Part shown: in pieces, positions 16,844 through 25,534 of the stretch | How positions within the stretch are numbered: position 1 is the first letter of the stretch | Layout: the number at the start of each line of letters is the position of its first letter | Source of the DNA: Anaerococcus rubeinfantis | Lineage (GTDB): Bacteria; Bacillota; Clostridia; Tissierellales; Peptoniphilaceae | Assembly (NCBI RefSeq): GCF_001487145.1 | Contig: NZ_LN913015.1 | Location: forward strand, 96,274 to 160,273 | Direction: 5' to 3' | DNA length: 64,000 nt | The notes under the pieces: generated by a model | The model's database searches: none | Seen by the model: the letters and a program-made list of their open reading frames with translations, nothing else | What the model was told of the DNA's origin: nothing | Position numbers and translations under genes: made by a program

Positions 16844-18158
16844 TAATCTCACCTAGGGCATAATTTACAGAAAATTTCTCGCAAGCTTTTTTTGGATCTT
16901 CCTTGTAAAGTTTTTCAAATTTATCTCTCAAAACTTCTTTTTCATCCATCAATTTTTCTATTGGGAAAAGATAAGTTTTTTCATTTTCATCAAGCCCATC
17001 TTTTGCAAGAGAAATAAAATATTTTATCCATTCACAAATAGTTTTACCCTCATATTTTGCATAAAGTCCAAGCTCTTTTGCTTGTGATTTTAAATTTTGA
17101 CAATTTTCATAGGTCATATTTTTAAAATCATCTCTTAATTTATTTAGATTTTCTTCATTATAAAATAATCCCTTGATTAAGGCAGGGAAGGAAAGATTGT
17201 AAGGGTAAGGCACTGCATCAGGCATCCTTATTTCTATATATTTTTTAACCCTAACATCTGGAAAAACTATGGAAAGAGCGTGGAAAATCATCTCATCTGA
17301 AAAGTCTTTGTCCATTATTTTTTCAAATTTTGTATCTCCCTTATAAATATCTTTTCCATTTTCGTTTATGAAAATTATGTCTGTATTTAAAATTTTTTCT
17401 GCATATTTTTCGTAAGACATATCCTCATCAAAGGCAAATTCATAAAGACCTGTCCTATTTTTATCACAATATTCCCAAATTTCTTGGCGAAGATTTTTGT
17501 TTTCGTATGGCTCTCCTTGAAAAATATAGGCGTTATCATAAAGAGTATACATAAAAGGTGCAAGGGCATTTGCCACGAAAAATTTCTTTTTAAAATCTTT
17601 TTCAGAAGAAAAATCTATGGCAGATTGGACGCTTGCTGTTCCTCTCATCATATTTAAAGCATATTTTCCGCCAAATTCTCTGAAATATTTTTGCATATAT
17701 TTGTACCTATCTTTTGGTATAATTTTAAAATCCATTATTTTTGATTTTGGATGATAGCCCAAAGTTTCAAGGTATTGGTTTTTTTCTTCAAAAATCGGAA
17801 TAATTTCTCCCATAATTTTTTTATAAGATTCATCCAAATCTTTTATATTTTTCTTGGCATCAATTGCTAGCTCAAATTGACCAGCTGGCTCAAGATTTAC
17901 AGCTATATCATTTTCTCTAAGGCCAAGGATGTATCCATCGTGTTCATTAGTTACAGAAAATCCCTTTTCCTTTAAATCTTTCAAGGTAGATCCAACGCCT
18001 TTTTCTCCAAAATAATCGTAAGAAAAAAGCTCATCTTTATCTATCACGAAATGTTCCATTTCTAGACCAACTTTAAAATTTTCTTTTTGGCTTTCGCCAG
18101 ATTTTATATATTCGACAATCTTGTCTATTTTTTCTTTATAATTCACAATATCCTCCAC
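16830..18158 (-). CDS. glutamate-cysteine ligase family protein
   Basis: A 442-residue ATP-dependent ligase of the GCS2/GshA type, expected to join glutamate and cysteine as the first step toward glutathione or as gamma-glutamylcysteine. Family motifs include VGLEMEHFVID (residues ~28-38), NLEPAGQFELAI, MMRGTASVQSAIDF and RMPDAVPYPYNLSFPA. No glutathione synthetase domain is fused and no gshB-like gene is nearby, so gamma-glutamylcysteine itself may be the product used. It overlaps radA by 14 bases and is preceded by GGAGGATAT. Confidence 0.82.
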   Translation of the reverse strand: MEDIVNYKEKIDKIVEYIKSGESQKENFKVGLEMEHFVIDKDELFSYDYFGEKGVGSTLKDLKEKGFSVTNEHDGYILGLRENDIAVNLEPAGQFELAIDAKKNIKDLDESYKKIMGEIIPIFEEKNQYLETLGYHPKSKIMDFKIIPKDRYKYMQKYFREFGGKYALNMMRGTASVQSAIDFSSEKDFKKKFFVANALAPFMYTLYDNAYIFQGEPYENKNLRQEIWEYCDKNRTGLYEFAFDEDMSYEKYAEKILNTDIIFINENGKDIYKGDTKFEKIMDKDFSDEMIFHALSIVFPDVRVKKYIEIRMPDAVPYPYNLSFPALIKGLFYNEENLNKLRDDFKNMTYENCQNLKSQAKELGLYAKYEGKTICEWIKYFISLAKDGLDENEKTYLFPIEKLMDEKEVLRDKFEKLYKEDPKKACEKFSVNYALGEINGKA

Positions 18159-18378
18159 TTTCTAGATATCTTTCTCTAACTAATAATATACCCGATTTTT
18201 TATAATAATTTGACTTTATATTGAGTCTTTAGTATTTCAAATTTTTCAAAAATTTCGACAGTTCAAATAATAAATAATGAATCTTTAAACTTATAAAATT
18301 TTAAATATTTTCCTTTACTTGTATTTTATTTATTTAATGTATAAAATAAGTATAAGAAAATAAGATTAGGAGGCCCAT

Positions 18379-19323
18379 ATGAAAAAGAAAATTTCTCTTG
18401 TCTTTGCCCTTACTTTTTTGCTTTCATCTTGTGGTGGCAGCATGGTTAAGGTTAACCAATCTGAAATTGCACAAAACGAGGCAAAATTGGAGGAGAAAAA
18501 CAAGAAAAAAGAAATTGAAAAATTAGAAGAGTCAAATGATAAAACAAATGAAGATAAAAAAGAAAAATCTAAGAAAAAAACTAAAAAGAAAATAAAATTA
18601 GACAATGAAGATAGTGATAAAAAATCTAAAGATAAATCTTCTGAAGAAAAAAATTCCAAAAATAAAGATAAGGAAATAAAGAGAGTTTATCCTGACGATA
18701 AAAAAGAAGAAAGCAAAAATCTTAGCCCAGCTCAAAATAGCAAAAATTCTTCTTCAAAAAACGAATCTTACCTAAGTTTTAGAAATTCTGATACTTCTGA
18801 TAAGTCTGGGAATTATCCAGAACTTTTGAAAGATTTAAGTGGTAAAAAATTTAGATTTTCATCGGAAGCTGGCGGTTGGCAAACTGTTTTAACTTTTTCT
18901 GATAATGGATATTTTACTGCAAAATATGAAGATTATGATTATGATTCTGTGGCTATTTGTGAATTTAACGGGAAATTTTCCGTTGATTCCAAGGTAAATG
19001 ACACAGCCTATATTTTTAGGCTTGATAAGGCAGATATAACAAGTCCTGTAAATACTGAAGAAGTTAAAAATATAGGTGGAAAAAATATGACAGTAAGATA
19101 TGTCGACCTTCCTTATGGATTTGCTGTAAATAATGACAGCGACCATTCTTTCCAAGGAAAATTCTCACTCTACCTTCCTCTAAGAAAAAGATCTGAAATG
19201 AGCGCTGAGGTAAACGAGTGGCTGGATATTTCTGGTGAAAAAAATGTAGAAAAAGATATAACAAGAATTTACTTGCTTATAAACAACAAAACAATAGATA
19301 CTTTCAGAGAACAAGTAAATTAA
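18379..19323 (+). CDS. lipoprotein with lysine/glutamate-rich linker, unknown function
   Basis: A 314-residue exported lipoprotein. The signal peptide ends at the lipobox LLSSCGG (Cys ~19). Residues ~35-100 are a long low-complexity stretch of Lys, Glu, Asp, Asn and Ser, probably a flexible spacer across the wall. A globular C-terminal domain starts near residue 150 (GKKFRFSSEAGGWQTVLTFS) and is largely beta-strand. Related domains occur in Firmicute surface lipoproteins without known function. AGGAGGCCCAT precedes the ATG. Its stop overlaps the next gene's start (TAATG). Confidence 0.75.
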   Translation: MKKKISLVFALTFLLSSCGGSMVKVNQSEIAQNEAKLEEKNKKKEIEKLEESNDKTNEDKKEKSKKKTKKKIKLDNEDSDKKSKDKSSEEKNSKNKDKEIKRVYPDDKKEESKNLSPAQNSKNSSSKNESYLSFRNSDTSDKSGNYPELLKDLSGKKFRFSSEAGGWQTVLTFSDNGYFTAKYEDYDYDSVAICEFNGKFSVDSKVNDTAYIFRLDKADITSPVNTEEVKNIGGKNMTVRYVDLPYGFAVNNDSDHSFQGKFSLYLPLRKRSEMSAEVNEWLDISGEKNVEKDITRIYLLINNKTIDTFREQVN

Positions 19324-19766
19324 TGAAAGCTTACTACAAAAAAGAAAATTTTATTTTTGAAATAGAATACGACAAAAAAATTCAAGCTATAAGAATAGTC
19401 GAAAAGGAAAAGTCTGGTCAAAAATCCAAACTAACAGATTTTGCCTTTAAAGAAATCTCTAATTTTCTTGACGGAAATTTGGAAAAATTTTCCTTTGAAA
19501 TTGACCCTCAAGGCACAGATTTTCAAAAAAGTGTCTGGAAAGAAATCGAAAAAATCCCCTACGGAAAAACATCAACCTACAAGAAAATTGGTGAAAAATT
19601 AAATTCAAAAGCCTACCAAGCAATAGGATCAGCCTGTGGAAAAAACCCAATTTTATTTAGGATTCCCTGCCACAGGGTCCTTGGGAAAAATAATCTGGGC
19701 GGATTTTTCTACGGCCTTGATTTGAAGAAAAAATTATTAAAAATGGAAAAATCTTGCAAAAGTTAA
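19323..19766 (+). CDS. ogt: methylated-DNA--protein-cysteine methyltransferase
   Basis: A 147-residue suicide repair protein removing alkyl groups from O6-guanine. The active-site IPCHRV motif (Cys acceptor near residue 119) and the DNA-binding helix IPYGKTSTYKKIGEKL are clear; the short N-terminal domain is typical of Ogt-type enzymes. It starts within the stop codon of the upstream lipoprotein gene, an unexpected pairing with no obvious functional link. Its stop lies in the shared convergent terminator. Confidence 0.92.
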   Translation: MKAYYKKENFIFEIEYDKKIQAIRIVEKEKSGQKSKLTDFAFKEISNFLDGNLEKFSFEIDPQGTDFQKSVWKEIEKIPYGKTSTYKKIGEKLNSKAYQAIGSACGKNPILFRIPCHRVLGKNNLGGFFYGLDLKKKLLKMEKSCKS

Positions 19767-19779
19767 TTTTTGCAAGATT
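19750..19779. terminator. bidirectional terminator overlapping two stop codons
   Basis: Inverted repeat AATCTTGCAAAA / TTTTTGCAAGATT with flanking A and T runs. It contains the stop codons of ogt (plus strand) and the Gfo/Idh gene (minus strand), a compact convergent arrangement. Confidence 0.8.
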
Positions 19780-20776
19780 TTTTATTTGGATCAACCATAT
19801 TGTATGAATCTCTAACATTTCCAGATTTTTTTAAATTTTCAAACATTTTAAGAACATCCCTTGACTCATTTAGTTTTTCCGTTGAAGATTCATAGTCCTT
19901 ATTTTCAAAAATTTCCCTAAAATAAGAAAATTCATAAAAATACAAATCTCTTTCTTTTTTTATGTCGATAAATTCACTCTTTCCATCTTTAAAAATTTCT
20001 ATTTTTTCTGCTTCTTGGATATTTCCATAAACCTTTATATAGCCCTCTTCTCCTTGAATTATTATATAATTTTCACTTTTACTATCCTTGGCGTTAGTAA
20101 ATGATACTGAAAAATTTCCATAAGAAATAAGTCCAGAGCCAGAAATATCAACACCATAATCATTTATATTTCCAAAATAAGAAAATTCTTCTCCCATTCC
20201 AAAAAGTTCATAAATCAAATGAAGATTATAAATCCCAAGATCTGCCAAGGCTCCTGCTGAAAACTCACTTTTAAAAATATTTTCAACAATTCCCGCCTTG
20301 TATTTATCAAATCTTGATGAATATTGGGAATAATTAATCATACAAGTAGAAATTTTCCCAATTTGTCTCAAAAGATTTTTCAATATACCAAGGCTTGGTA
20401 AATATTTTATGGAAATCGCCTCAAACAATAATAAATCCTTCTTTTCAGAAATTTTTATTAAATCATCAAGTTCTTTTGTATTTGTAAAAAATGGCTTTTC
20501 ACAAATTACATTTTTATTTGCCAAAAGACACATTTTTGCCTGCTTATAATGCAAAGAATTTGGGCTTGCTATATAAACAAAGTCAATATTTTTATCTTCA
20601 AGCATTTTATCAAGATTATCAAAAGATTTTTCTGCCCCAAATTTTTCTTTCAAATAATCCGCCTTTTCGATAGACCTAGAATAAGCTCCATAATAATTGT
20701 ATCCGTCCATTTTTACTACAGTTTTTAAAATATTTTCAACTATAAAATTTGATCCGATTGTTACAAAATTAATCAT
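19763..20776 (-). CDS. Gfo/Idh/MocA-family oxidoreductase
   Basis: A 337-residue NAD(P)-dependent sugar or inositol-type dehydrogenase. The N-terminal Rossmann fold begins INFVTIGSNFIVENILK; the EKPFFTN motif near residue 95 is the family hallmark, followed by the alpha/beta C-terminal domain (ADLGIYNLHLIYELFG). It overlaps the upstream membrane protein gene by 8 bases. Specific substrate unknown; nothing nearby encodes sugar uptake. Confidence 0.85.
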   Translation of the reverse strand: MINFVTIGSNFIVENILKTVVKMDGYNYYGAYSRSIEKADYLKEKFGAEKSFDNLDKMLEDKNIDFVYIASPNSLHYKQAKMCLLANKNVICEKPFFTNTKELDDLIKISEKKDLLLFEAISIKYLPSLGILKNLLRQIGKISTCMINYSQYSSRFDKYKAGIVENIFKSEFSAGALADLGIYNLHLIYELFGMGEEFSYFGNINDYGVDISGSGLISYGNFSVSFTNAKDSKSENYIIIQGEEGYIKVYGNIQEAEKIEIFKDGKSEFIDIKKERDLYFYEFSYFREIFENKDYESSTEKLNESRDVLKMFENLKKSGNVRDSYNMVDPNKKSCKN

Positions 20777-21395
20777 ATAACCCCCTATTTTTTACCCTTA
20801 TATAAAAAATAATTATAGAAATAAAATAGCAAAAGATAAACAAATACATTAAAGAATATTTTGTAAATATAATTCCTATTAGTAAATCAATTAAAAATGA
20901 AGGAAGCATGGATTTAAAATAGGTCAAACCAATGTATTTATCTCCAATCATTGATTTTGGATATTCTGTAAATATAGGCTTATTATGAAATAACAAAACT
21001 ATATTCTCACTTGCTAGTGTTGCAAGAATTAAAATCAAAATATCAAAAAAATCTTTGATATTTACTAGTTTATATTTTAACAAAAAACTAAGTAGAAAAA
21101 CTAAAATTACTAGCATAGTCACAAGAATAATTGCAAATAAATTTTTACTTAAAATATATGATAGGATATTATTTTTATCAAGTTTTTTCTTATCCTCAAA
21201 ATAAATTTCATCCGAAAGACAAACTTCTCTAAAAATAAGAGAGGTCAAAAGTGAAATTGAAAAATAAAATAAAAATATTAGTCCTCCCCCATTTATCAAC
21301 AATTTCAAAGATAGATATACCATAGCCAAAATTGTAAAAATAATAAATATTAATTTTTCATCAAAATATTTTTTGAATGTATCTTTAAAAAACAT
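20769..21395 (-). CDS. membrane protein of unknown function
   Basis: A 208-residue integral membrane protein with about six hydrophobic segments. I placed the start at ATG 21395, which has GGGAGG seven bases upstream, instead of the longer frame to 21443 that runs through the palindrome and has no ribosome site. The order of segments, with a short amphipathic N-terminus, resembles ABC-2-like or CPBP-like permease subunits, but there are no diagnostic motifs. Coupled to the Gfo/Idh gene downstream. Confidence 0.6.
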   Translation of the reverse strand: MFFKDTFKKYFDEKLIFIIFTILAMVYLSLKLLINGGGLIFLFYFSISLLTSLIFREVCLSDEIYFEDKKKLDKNNILSYILSKNLFAIILVTMLVILVFLLSFLLKYKLVNIKDFFDILILILATLASENIVLLFHNKPIFTEYPKSMIGDKYIGLTYFKSMLPSFLIDLLIGIIFTKYSLMYLFIFCYFISIIIFYIRVKNRGLYD

Positions 21396-21414
21396 AAAGC
21401 CTCCCAATGAATTT

Positions 21415-21433
21415 CTACCCAAAATTTGGGTAG
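21415..21433. promoter_or_regulatory. perfect palindrome between divergent genes
   Basis: CTACCCAAAATTTGGGTAG: 9-bp arms around a central A. It lies in the 57 bases between divergent start codons at 21395 and 21453, immediately outside both ribosome-binding sites. Position fits an operator shared by the two genes, or an RNA hairpin in both leaders. Confidence 0.55.
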
Positions 21434-21452
21434 ATAAATACAAGGAGGGACT

Positions 21453-21899
21453 ATGAAATATTTTCTATTATTAGGTTTAATAGTATGGATTATCGTTATA
21501 AAATCCATACAAAATAAAATAATTATTAAGACCATGTTTTTACCAATATATTATTTTATTTGCCTTGGACTTTTTTTGATTTTATTTTTAATAATTTATA
21601 AATATTCTTTTACTTTTCTAGATTTTTCCATAATTTTCTTGGTAAGCTTTGGATTTTTCTTATCTTTAAAAAGTCAAGGACTTACAAAAAATTCTATTAT
21701 TATTTTTGAAAATATTTTTCCTTTTTTTAAATCTATAAAATTTGGCGATATAAAAAATATAGAAACAATAAAAAATTCAAAATATCCAAAATGTAGAATT
21801 TGGGCTTATGGAAATTTTTATGATTTTTACTTTAAAGATTACAAATATATAGTGATTTTTAAAAATATTTTTGAAAATTACATAGATCATAAAATTTAA
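21453..21899 (+). CDS. small membrane protein with PH-like soluble tail
   Basis: A 148-residue protein with three hydrophobic segments in the first ~75 residues, then a soluble region ITIFENIFPFFKSIKFGDIK that has the strand pattern of bacterial PH-like domains (weak). Start ATG at 21453 has AAGGAGGG upstream. Divergent from the membrane protein at 20769 with a shared palindrome between them, suggesting a functional pair. Not assigned to a named family. Confidence 0.55.
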   Translation: MKYFLLLGLIVWIIVIKSIQNKIIIKTMFLPIYYFICLGLFLILFLIIYKYSFTFLDFSIIFLVSFGFFLSLKSQGLTKNSIIIFENIFPFFKSIKFGDIKNIETIKNSKYPKCRIWAYGNFYDFYFKDYKYIVIFKNIFENYIDHKI

Positions 21900-21951
21900 T
21901 CTAGTATATGATTAAAAATCTTAAATTTAAAGCCTAGGTAAAATAAGTTAG

Positions 21952-21970
21952 CATTATACAAAATATAATT
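21952..21970. repeat. target-site duplicate, left copy
   Basis: CATTATACAAAATATAATT, identical to 22226-22244 on the other side of the 255-bp element. It contains an ATTATA / TATAAT stem around CAAAA. Confidence 0.85.
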
Positions 21971-22225
21971 CAGAGCGTAGACAAAGTAAGTTTAGTAATT
22001 TATTAATAATTCAAAATAAAATTAGGAAAAAATCCATCACGACTAGATAAATGGGCATTGATTTTGCACATTTATTCCTAAAACTAGTTTGATAACACAG
22101 AAAAGTTTGCAAAGCAAAGGTGTTTTAGCGTGAGTGAAACGAAGGCATGGAGAAATCCCATGATATTTCTCCGCTCGCTCCACCAGGTCAAAATAGGCAA
22201 TTTTTTTTACTTTATCAACAGTCTG
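21971..22225 (+). mobile_element. 255-bp MITE-like element (copy D)
   Basis: Begins CAGAGCGTAGACAAAG and ends TTTATCAACAGTCTG. Same length as copies at 10460 and 55603. The internal hairpin GATAAATGGGCA around TTGATTT to TGCACATTTATT has one mismatch, and the palindromic GAGAAATCCC block has drifted, so this copy looks older internally. It is bounded by an exact 19-bp direct repeat. An ORF of 61 codons crosses it by chance; I do not consider it coding. Confidence 0.8.
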
Positions 22226-22244
22226 CATTATACAAAATATAATT
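22226..22244. repeat. target-site duplicate, right copy
   Basis: Identical to 21952-21970; followed by TTATTTTAC. Direct evidence that the element between the copies moved in as a unit. Confidence 0.85.
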
Positions 22245-22698
22245 TTATTTTACATAAGATATAAATATATAATAAAATTTATAAATTTCAACTATGTAAA
22301 ATAAAAAGATTAGTTCAAATTTTAAAATTTTTCTATTATTGTCTCGACATTATCAATTCAAATAAAACAAATTTATGTGATCAGAATTCTTATATTTAAA
22401 TGAATAATTTTTTACAACAGACATTTATTTTTATATTTTACACTAATCAGTTAATAAAAAACTTTTATAATTTTTAGTTTTAACCATAAGCTCAACATTT
22501 ATTTTCATAATGATTTTACAAGTTTCATTTTTCCAAATATCAAATTTAAAATATAAGTTTTAAAAATTTAATAATAGAAAAAATTTTTATAGCTTAGATT
22601 TTAAAGTTTATCCCTATTCATATTGATTTCATTGGTTTTTTTATATTTTCGTAGAGAAGTTTCTTCATCCATTTATTTTAAATTTTTAGAAAATTTTA
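22245..22698. other. AT-rich intergenic stretch without recognised features
   Basis: About 450 bases before the zinc operon promoter. I found no open frame with a ribosome site, no convincing terminator and no repeat shared with the rest of the window. Confidence 0.6.
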
Positions 22699-22772
22699 AA
22701 TGATAATGCAAATCATTCTTGACATTTGTTATTTTTATTGCTAATATTTAGTTGTCGATAGTTAATTAACTA
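22699..22772 (+). promoter_or_regulatory. promoter of the zinc-uptake operon with two operator-like palindromes
   Basis: A textbook promoter: TTGACA at 22719-22724, 17-base spacer, TAATAT at 22742-22747. Upstream and touching the -35 is AATGATAATGCAAATCATT (22699-22717), which resembles a Fur/Zur-family 7-1-7 box. Downstream, in the transcribed leader, is a perfect 14-bp palindrome TAGTTAATTAACTA (22759-22772), resembling AdcR-like TTAA-rich sites. Both fit metal-dependent repression of the genes that follow. Confidence 0.7.
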
Positions 22773-22812
22773 AAAATACAAATCTAAAAATTAAATAATT
22801 AAGGAGAATAAA

Positions 22813-23499
22813 ATGAAAAATAAAAAATCACTTAGTTTAATTGCCCTTTTATCTTTGGGCCTTGTTATGACAGCTTGTCAAAAAGATCAAAAAAATGATG
22901 AGACTTCAAATTCAAATGTTTCTCAAGAAATGAAAAAAGATGATGCTTCAAATGTAAGCGATTCTTCTTCAAATATTGAAGAGAAAAAAGAAGACTCAGC
23001 AGAGGTAAGTCTTTCTGACTGGGAAGGCGAATGGAATGATATGGGCGGATATCTTGAAAAAGATGAAGTTCAAAATGCTTTTAAAACTTTAGCTGAAAAA
23101 GAAAAAGTTGATGAAAAAGAAGCTAAGGAAAATTATTTAAAGAAAAGAAAATGTGATTTTGGTGGTCTTGAAATAAAAGATAATAAAATCAAATTCTTAA
23201 AAGATTTCCCTGATAAAAAAGGTGAAGTTATCGGTGAGAGCGAATATAAATATGTTGAAAAACAAGAAGTTGAACATGGTGGCCATAAATTAGAATGGGA
23301 TATTTTTGAAGCTGTAAATGATGATGCGCCTTATAAATTTATTCTTATGATGCCAATTCACGGAGAAGAAAGCCTAACACATTTCCACATGAGATATGGC
23401 GATGACAAAGATAAATTATTAAAAGATGAAGGTTGGTTCCCTACTTTTGTAAAACCAAACACAACTGATGCACAAATAATTGATGAAATTACTGAATAG
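22813..23499 (+). CDS. ZinT-family metal-binding lipoprotein
   Basis: A 228-residue exported lipoprotein, probably a zinc scavenger that hands metal to the adjacent transporter. The lipobox VMTAC follows a standard signal peptide; residues ~25-60 are a Ser/Glu/Lys-rich spacer; the ZinT domain starts near LSDWEGEWNDMGGYLEKD and ends with the histidine motif LTHFHMRYGDD, a ZinT hallmark. In streptococci this domain is fused to AdcA; here it is a separate protein ahead of the AdcA-like gene. AAGGAGAAT precedes the ATG. Confidence 0.82.
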   Translation: MKNKKSLSLIALLSLGLVMTACQKDQKNDETSNSNVSQEMKKDDASNVSDSSSNIEEKKEDSAEVSLSDWEGEWNDMGGYLEKDEVQNAFKTLAEKEKVDEKEAKENYLKKRKCDFGGLEIKDNKIKFLKDFPDKKGEVIGESEYKYVEKQEVEHGGHKLEWDIFEAVNDDAPYKFILMMPIHGEESLTHFHMRYGDDKDKLLKDEGWFPTFVKPNTTDAQIIDEITE

Positions 23500-23544
23500 A
23501 TTATGTGGGTTGAAATTTTTCAACCCTCTTTCTAAGGAGGAAGA

Positions 23545-24882
23545 ATGAAAAAAAGATATATAAGTTTTTTTGTTTTCTTACTTTTTCTCTTTAGCTCTTG
23601 TGCAAAAAAGAATGAGCACTCTTCTGATAAACCTTTGGTTTATACTTCTTTTTATCCTGTTTATGAAATGACAAAAATGATTGGTGATGACACAATAGAT
23701 GTAAAATCTTTTATGCCCCTTGATAAGCAACCTCACCTTTGGGAACCAAGTCCTAAGGATATGAAAAAACTTGCAAAGTGTGATCTTTTGGTTGTAAATG
23801 GTGCCAATATGGAACCTTGGCTTGATAAGGTTAAGGAAAATTTACCAAATCTTGATATTTTAAAATTATCTGATTCTGTTGACCTTATTACTTATAAGGG
23901 TGCAGCAGCTATCGGTGATTTTCAATACATGTCCAAAGTAAATTTAAAAAAGGGGAAAAATAAATTTGATTTTGGCCACACTCATGAAGATATGATGAGG
24001 GTTGCTTTTATAAAAGATGATGGTACTCGCGGAGAAAATTTGGTAAAAAAATGTAAAGATATAATGAGCCAAAAGGGAGAGTTGATTCACCAAAAAGAAA
24101 CTTTCGATCTTGAAGAAGGAAAGGTTTATGGACTTGAAATGGGACATGAATCTGGAGAAATTTTCTTTAATATTCCAAAAGATGGAGATTATATTTTTAT
24201 AAGTGATAGGATAAGCGAAGACCTCCTACCATATAATTTGGTTGGAAGTGATGGTAAATTTTTAAAAGATGAAAAAAAGGAAGAGCCTTTGATGGAGGGC
24301 TCATCTTCTGGATTTGATAAAATAACTTATGATCCCCACTCATGGTTATCCATTACCAATGCAAAAAAATATTTGAATGCTATCAATGAAAAATTAACCG
24401 AGAAATATCCTAAAAACGAAAGAATTTATAAAAAAAATAAATTAAAGTATGTTGATAAACTTACTGATATTGATGCAAAATATAAAGAAAAATTCTCAAA
24501 AATTGATAAAAATAACAGAAATTTCTTGGTAATTCATTATGCCTATGCTTACATTGCAAGAGATTTTGATTTGTTTCAATATCCACTACAAGGATTAACT
24601 AGCTTAGAAAATCCTAGCCTTAAAACTATAAAAAAAGCCATAGACTTTTCTGAAAGTAAAAATATTTCAACAGTTTTCTATGAATTTGGACAAAATCCAA
24701 AGCAAGCTAAAGCTTTAGCCGAAGAAATCGGCGGAAAAGTATCCCCTCTTGCCTCTATGGAATATGTGAATAAAGAGCAGGAAAAAAACAAACTTAATTA
24801 TATTGATCTTATGGAGATGAATCTTGAAAATCTCTACAAATCAATGACCGAGGAGGAAAATAATGAAAGCAGTGTCAATTAA
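23545..24882 (+). CDS. AdcA/ZnuA-like zinc-binding lipoprotein with an inserted domain
   Basis: A 445-residue cluster A-I substrate-binding protein of a zinc ABC transporter. Lipobox LFSSCAKK; first lobe SFYPVYEMTKMIGDD; metal-ligand positions in KQPHLWEPSPKDM, YDPHSWLS, LVIHYAYAYIARDF and VFYEFGQNPKQAKALAEE. Instead of the usual short His-rich loop, about 130 residues (roughly 120-255) separate the first two ligands, including HTHEDMMRVAFIKDD and a beta-rich GEIFFNIPKDGDYIFISD. The rest aligns with ordinary ZnuA/AdcA. Second gene of the operon. Confidence 0.83.
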   Translation: MKKRYISFFVFLLFLFSSCAKKNEHSSDKPLVYTSFYPVYEMTKMIGDDTIDVKSFMPLDKQPHLWEPSPKDMKKLAKCDLLVVNGANMEPWLDKVKENLPNLDILKLSDSVDLITYKGAAAIGDFQYMSKVNLKKGKNKFDFGHTHEDMMRVAFIKDDGTRGENLVKKCKDIMSQKGELIHQKETFDLEEGKVYGLEMGHESGEIFFNIPKDGDYIFISDRISEDLLPYNLVGSDGKFLKDEKKEEPLMEGSSSGFDKITYDPHSWLSITNAKKYLNAINEKLTEKYPKNERIYKKNKLKYVDKLTDIDAKYKEKFSKIDKNNRNFLVIHYAYAYIARDFDLFQYPLQGLTSLENPSLKTIKKAIDFSESKNISTVFYEFGQNPKQAKALAEEIGGKVSPLASMEYVNKEQEKNKLNYIDLMEMNLENLYKSMTEEENNESSVN

Positions 24883-25534
24883 AAATTTGAATTTTTCTTA
24901 TTCACAAACCCCCGTTTTAAAAAATTGCAATTTGAATGTTGATATTGGAGAATTTACGGTAATTCTTGGCGGAAATGGGTCAGGTAAATCGACTTTAATA
25001 AAGCTTATGCTTGGAGAATTAAAAAAGAATAGTGGAGAAATTAAAATTCTTGGAAAAAATATTGAAGATTATGTTTCTTTCAAAGAAATTGGCTATGTCC
25101 CACAAATAAATATAGTAAATAAAATTGCCTTTCCTATAACTTGCCTTGAGCTAGTTTCATTAAATCTTTATGAAGAATTTGGTTTTATTAAAATTCCCAA
25201 GAAAAATCATTACCAAAAAGCAAAAGATATATTAAAAAAAATGGGCATGGAAAATTATATCAACACTCCTGTAAATGAGTTGTCGGGAGGTCTTGCTCAA
25301 AGGGCAATGATTTCAAAAGCTATGATAAATAATCCAAAAATTTTGATTCTTGACGAACCAACAGCAGGAGTTGACAAGTATTCTAAGGAGCATTTTTTTG
25401 AAACAATAGATTTTCTTTCAAAGAAATTTAATGTAACTATAATTATGGTTACTCATGAATTAAAAGAAATGGAATCTTTAAATATTGAAATGACAAAATA
25501 TGAAATGATAGAAGGGAGTTTAAGAAAATGCTAG
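24863..25534 (+). CDS. zinc ABC transporter ATP-binding protein
   Basis: A 223-residue AdcC/ZnuC-type ATPase. Walker A GGNGSGKST near residue 36, signature ELSGGLAQRAMISKA (Leu-Ser-Gly-Gly), Walker B ILILDEPTAGVD and switch His in MVTHE are intact. It overlaps the binding-protein gene by 20 bases with GAGGAGG inside that gene's end, so expression is coupled. Energises import by the permease encoded next. Confidence 0.9.
   Translation: MKAVSIKNLNFSYSQTPVLKNCNLNVDIGEFTVILGGNGSGKSTLIKLMLGELKKNSGEIKILGKNIEDYVSFKEIGYVPQINIVNKIAFPITCLELVSLNLYEEFGFIKIPKKNHYQKAKDILKKMGMENYINTPVNELSGGLAQRAMISKAMINNPKILILDEPTAGVDKYSKEHFFETIDFLSKKFNVTIIMVTHELKEMESLNIEMTKYEMIEGSLRKC

Noticed and set aside
22043-22228. 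61-codon ORF across the 255-bp element (minus strand)
   Set aside because: Not open in the other copies; it follows from fold-back sequence and has no ribosome site.
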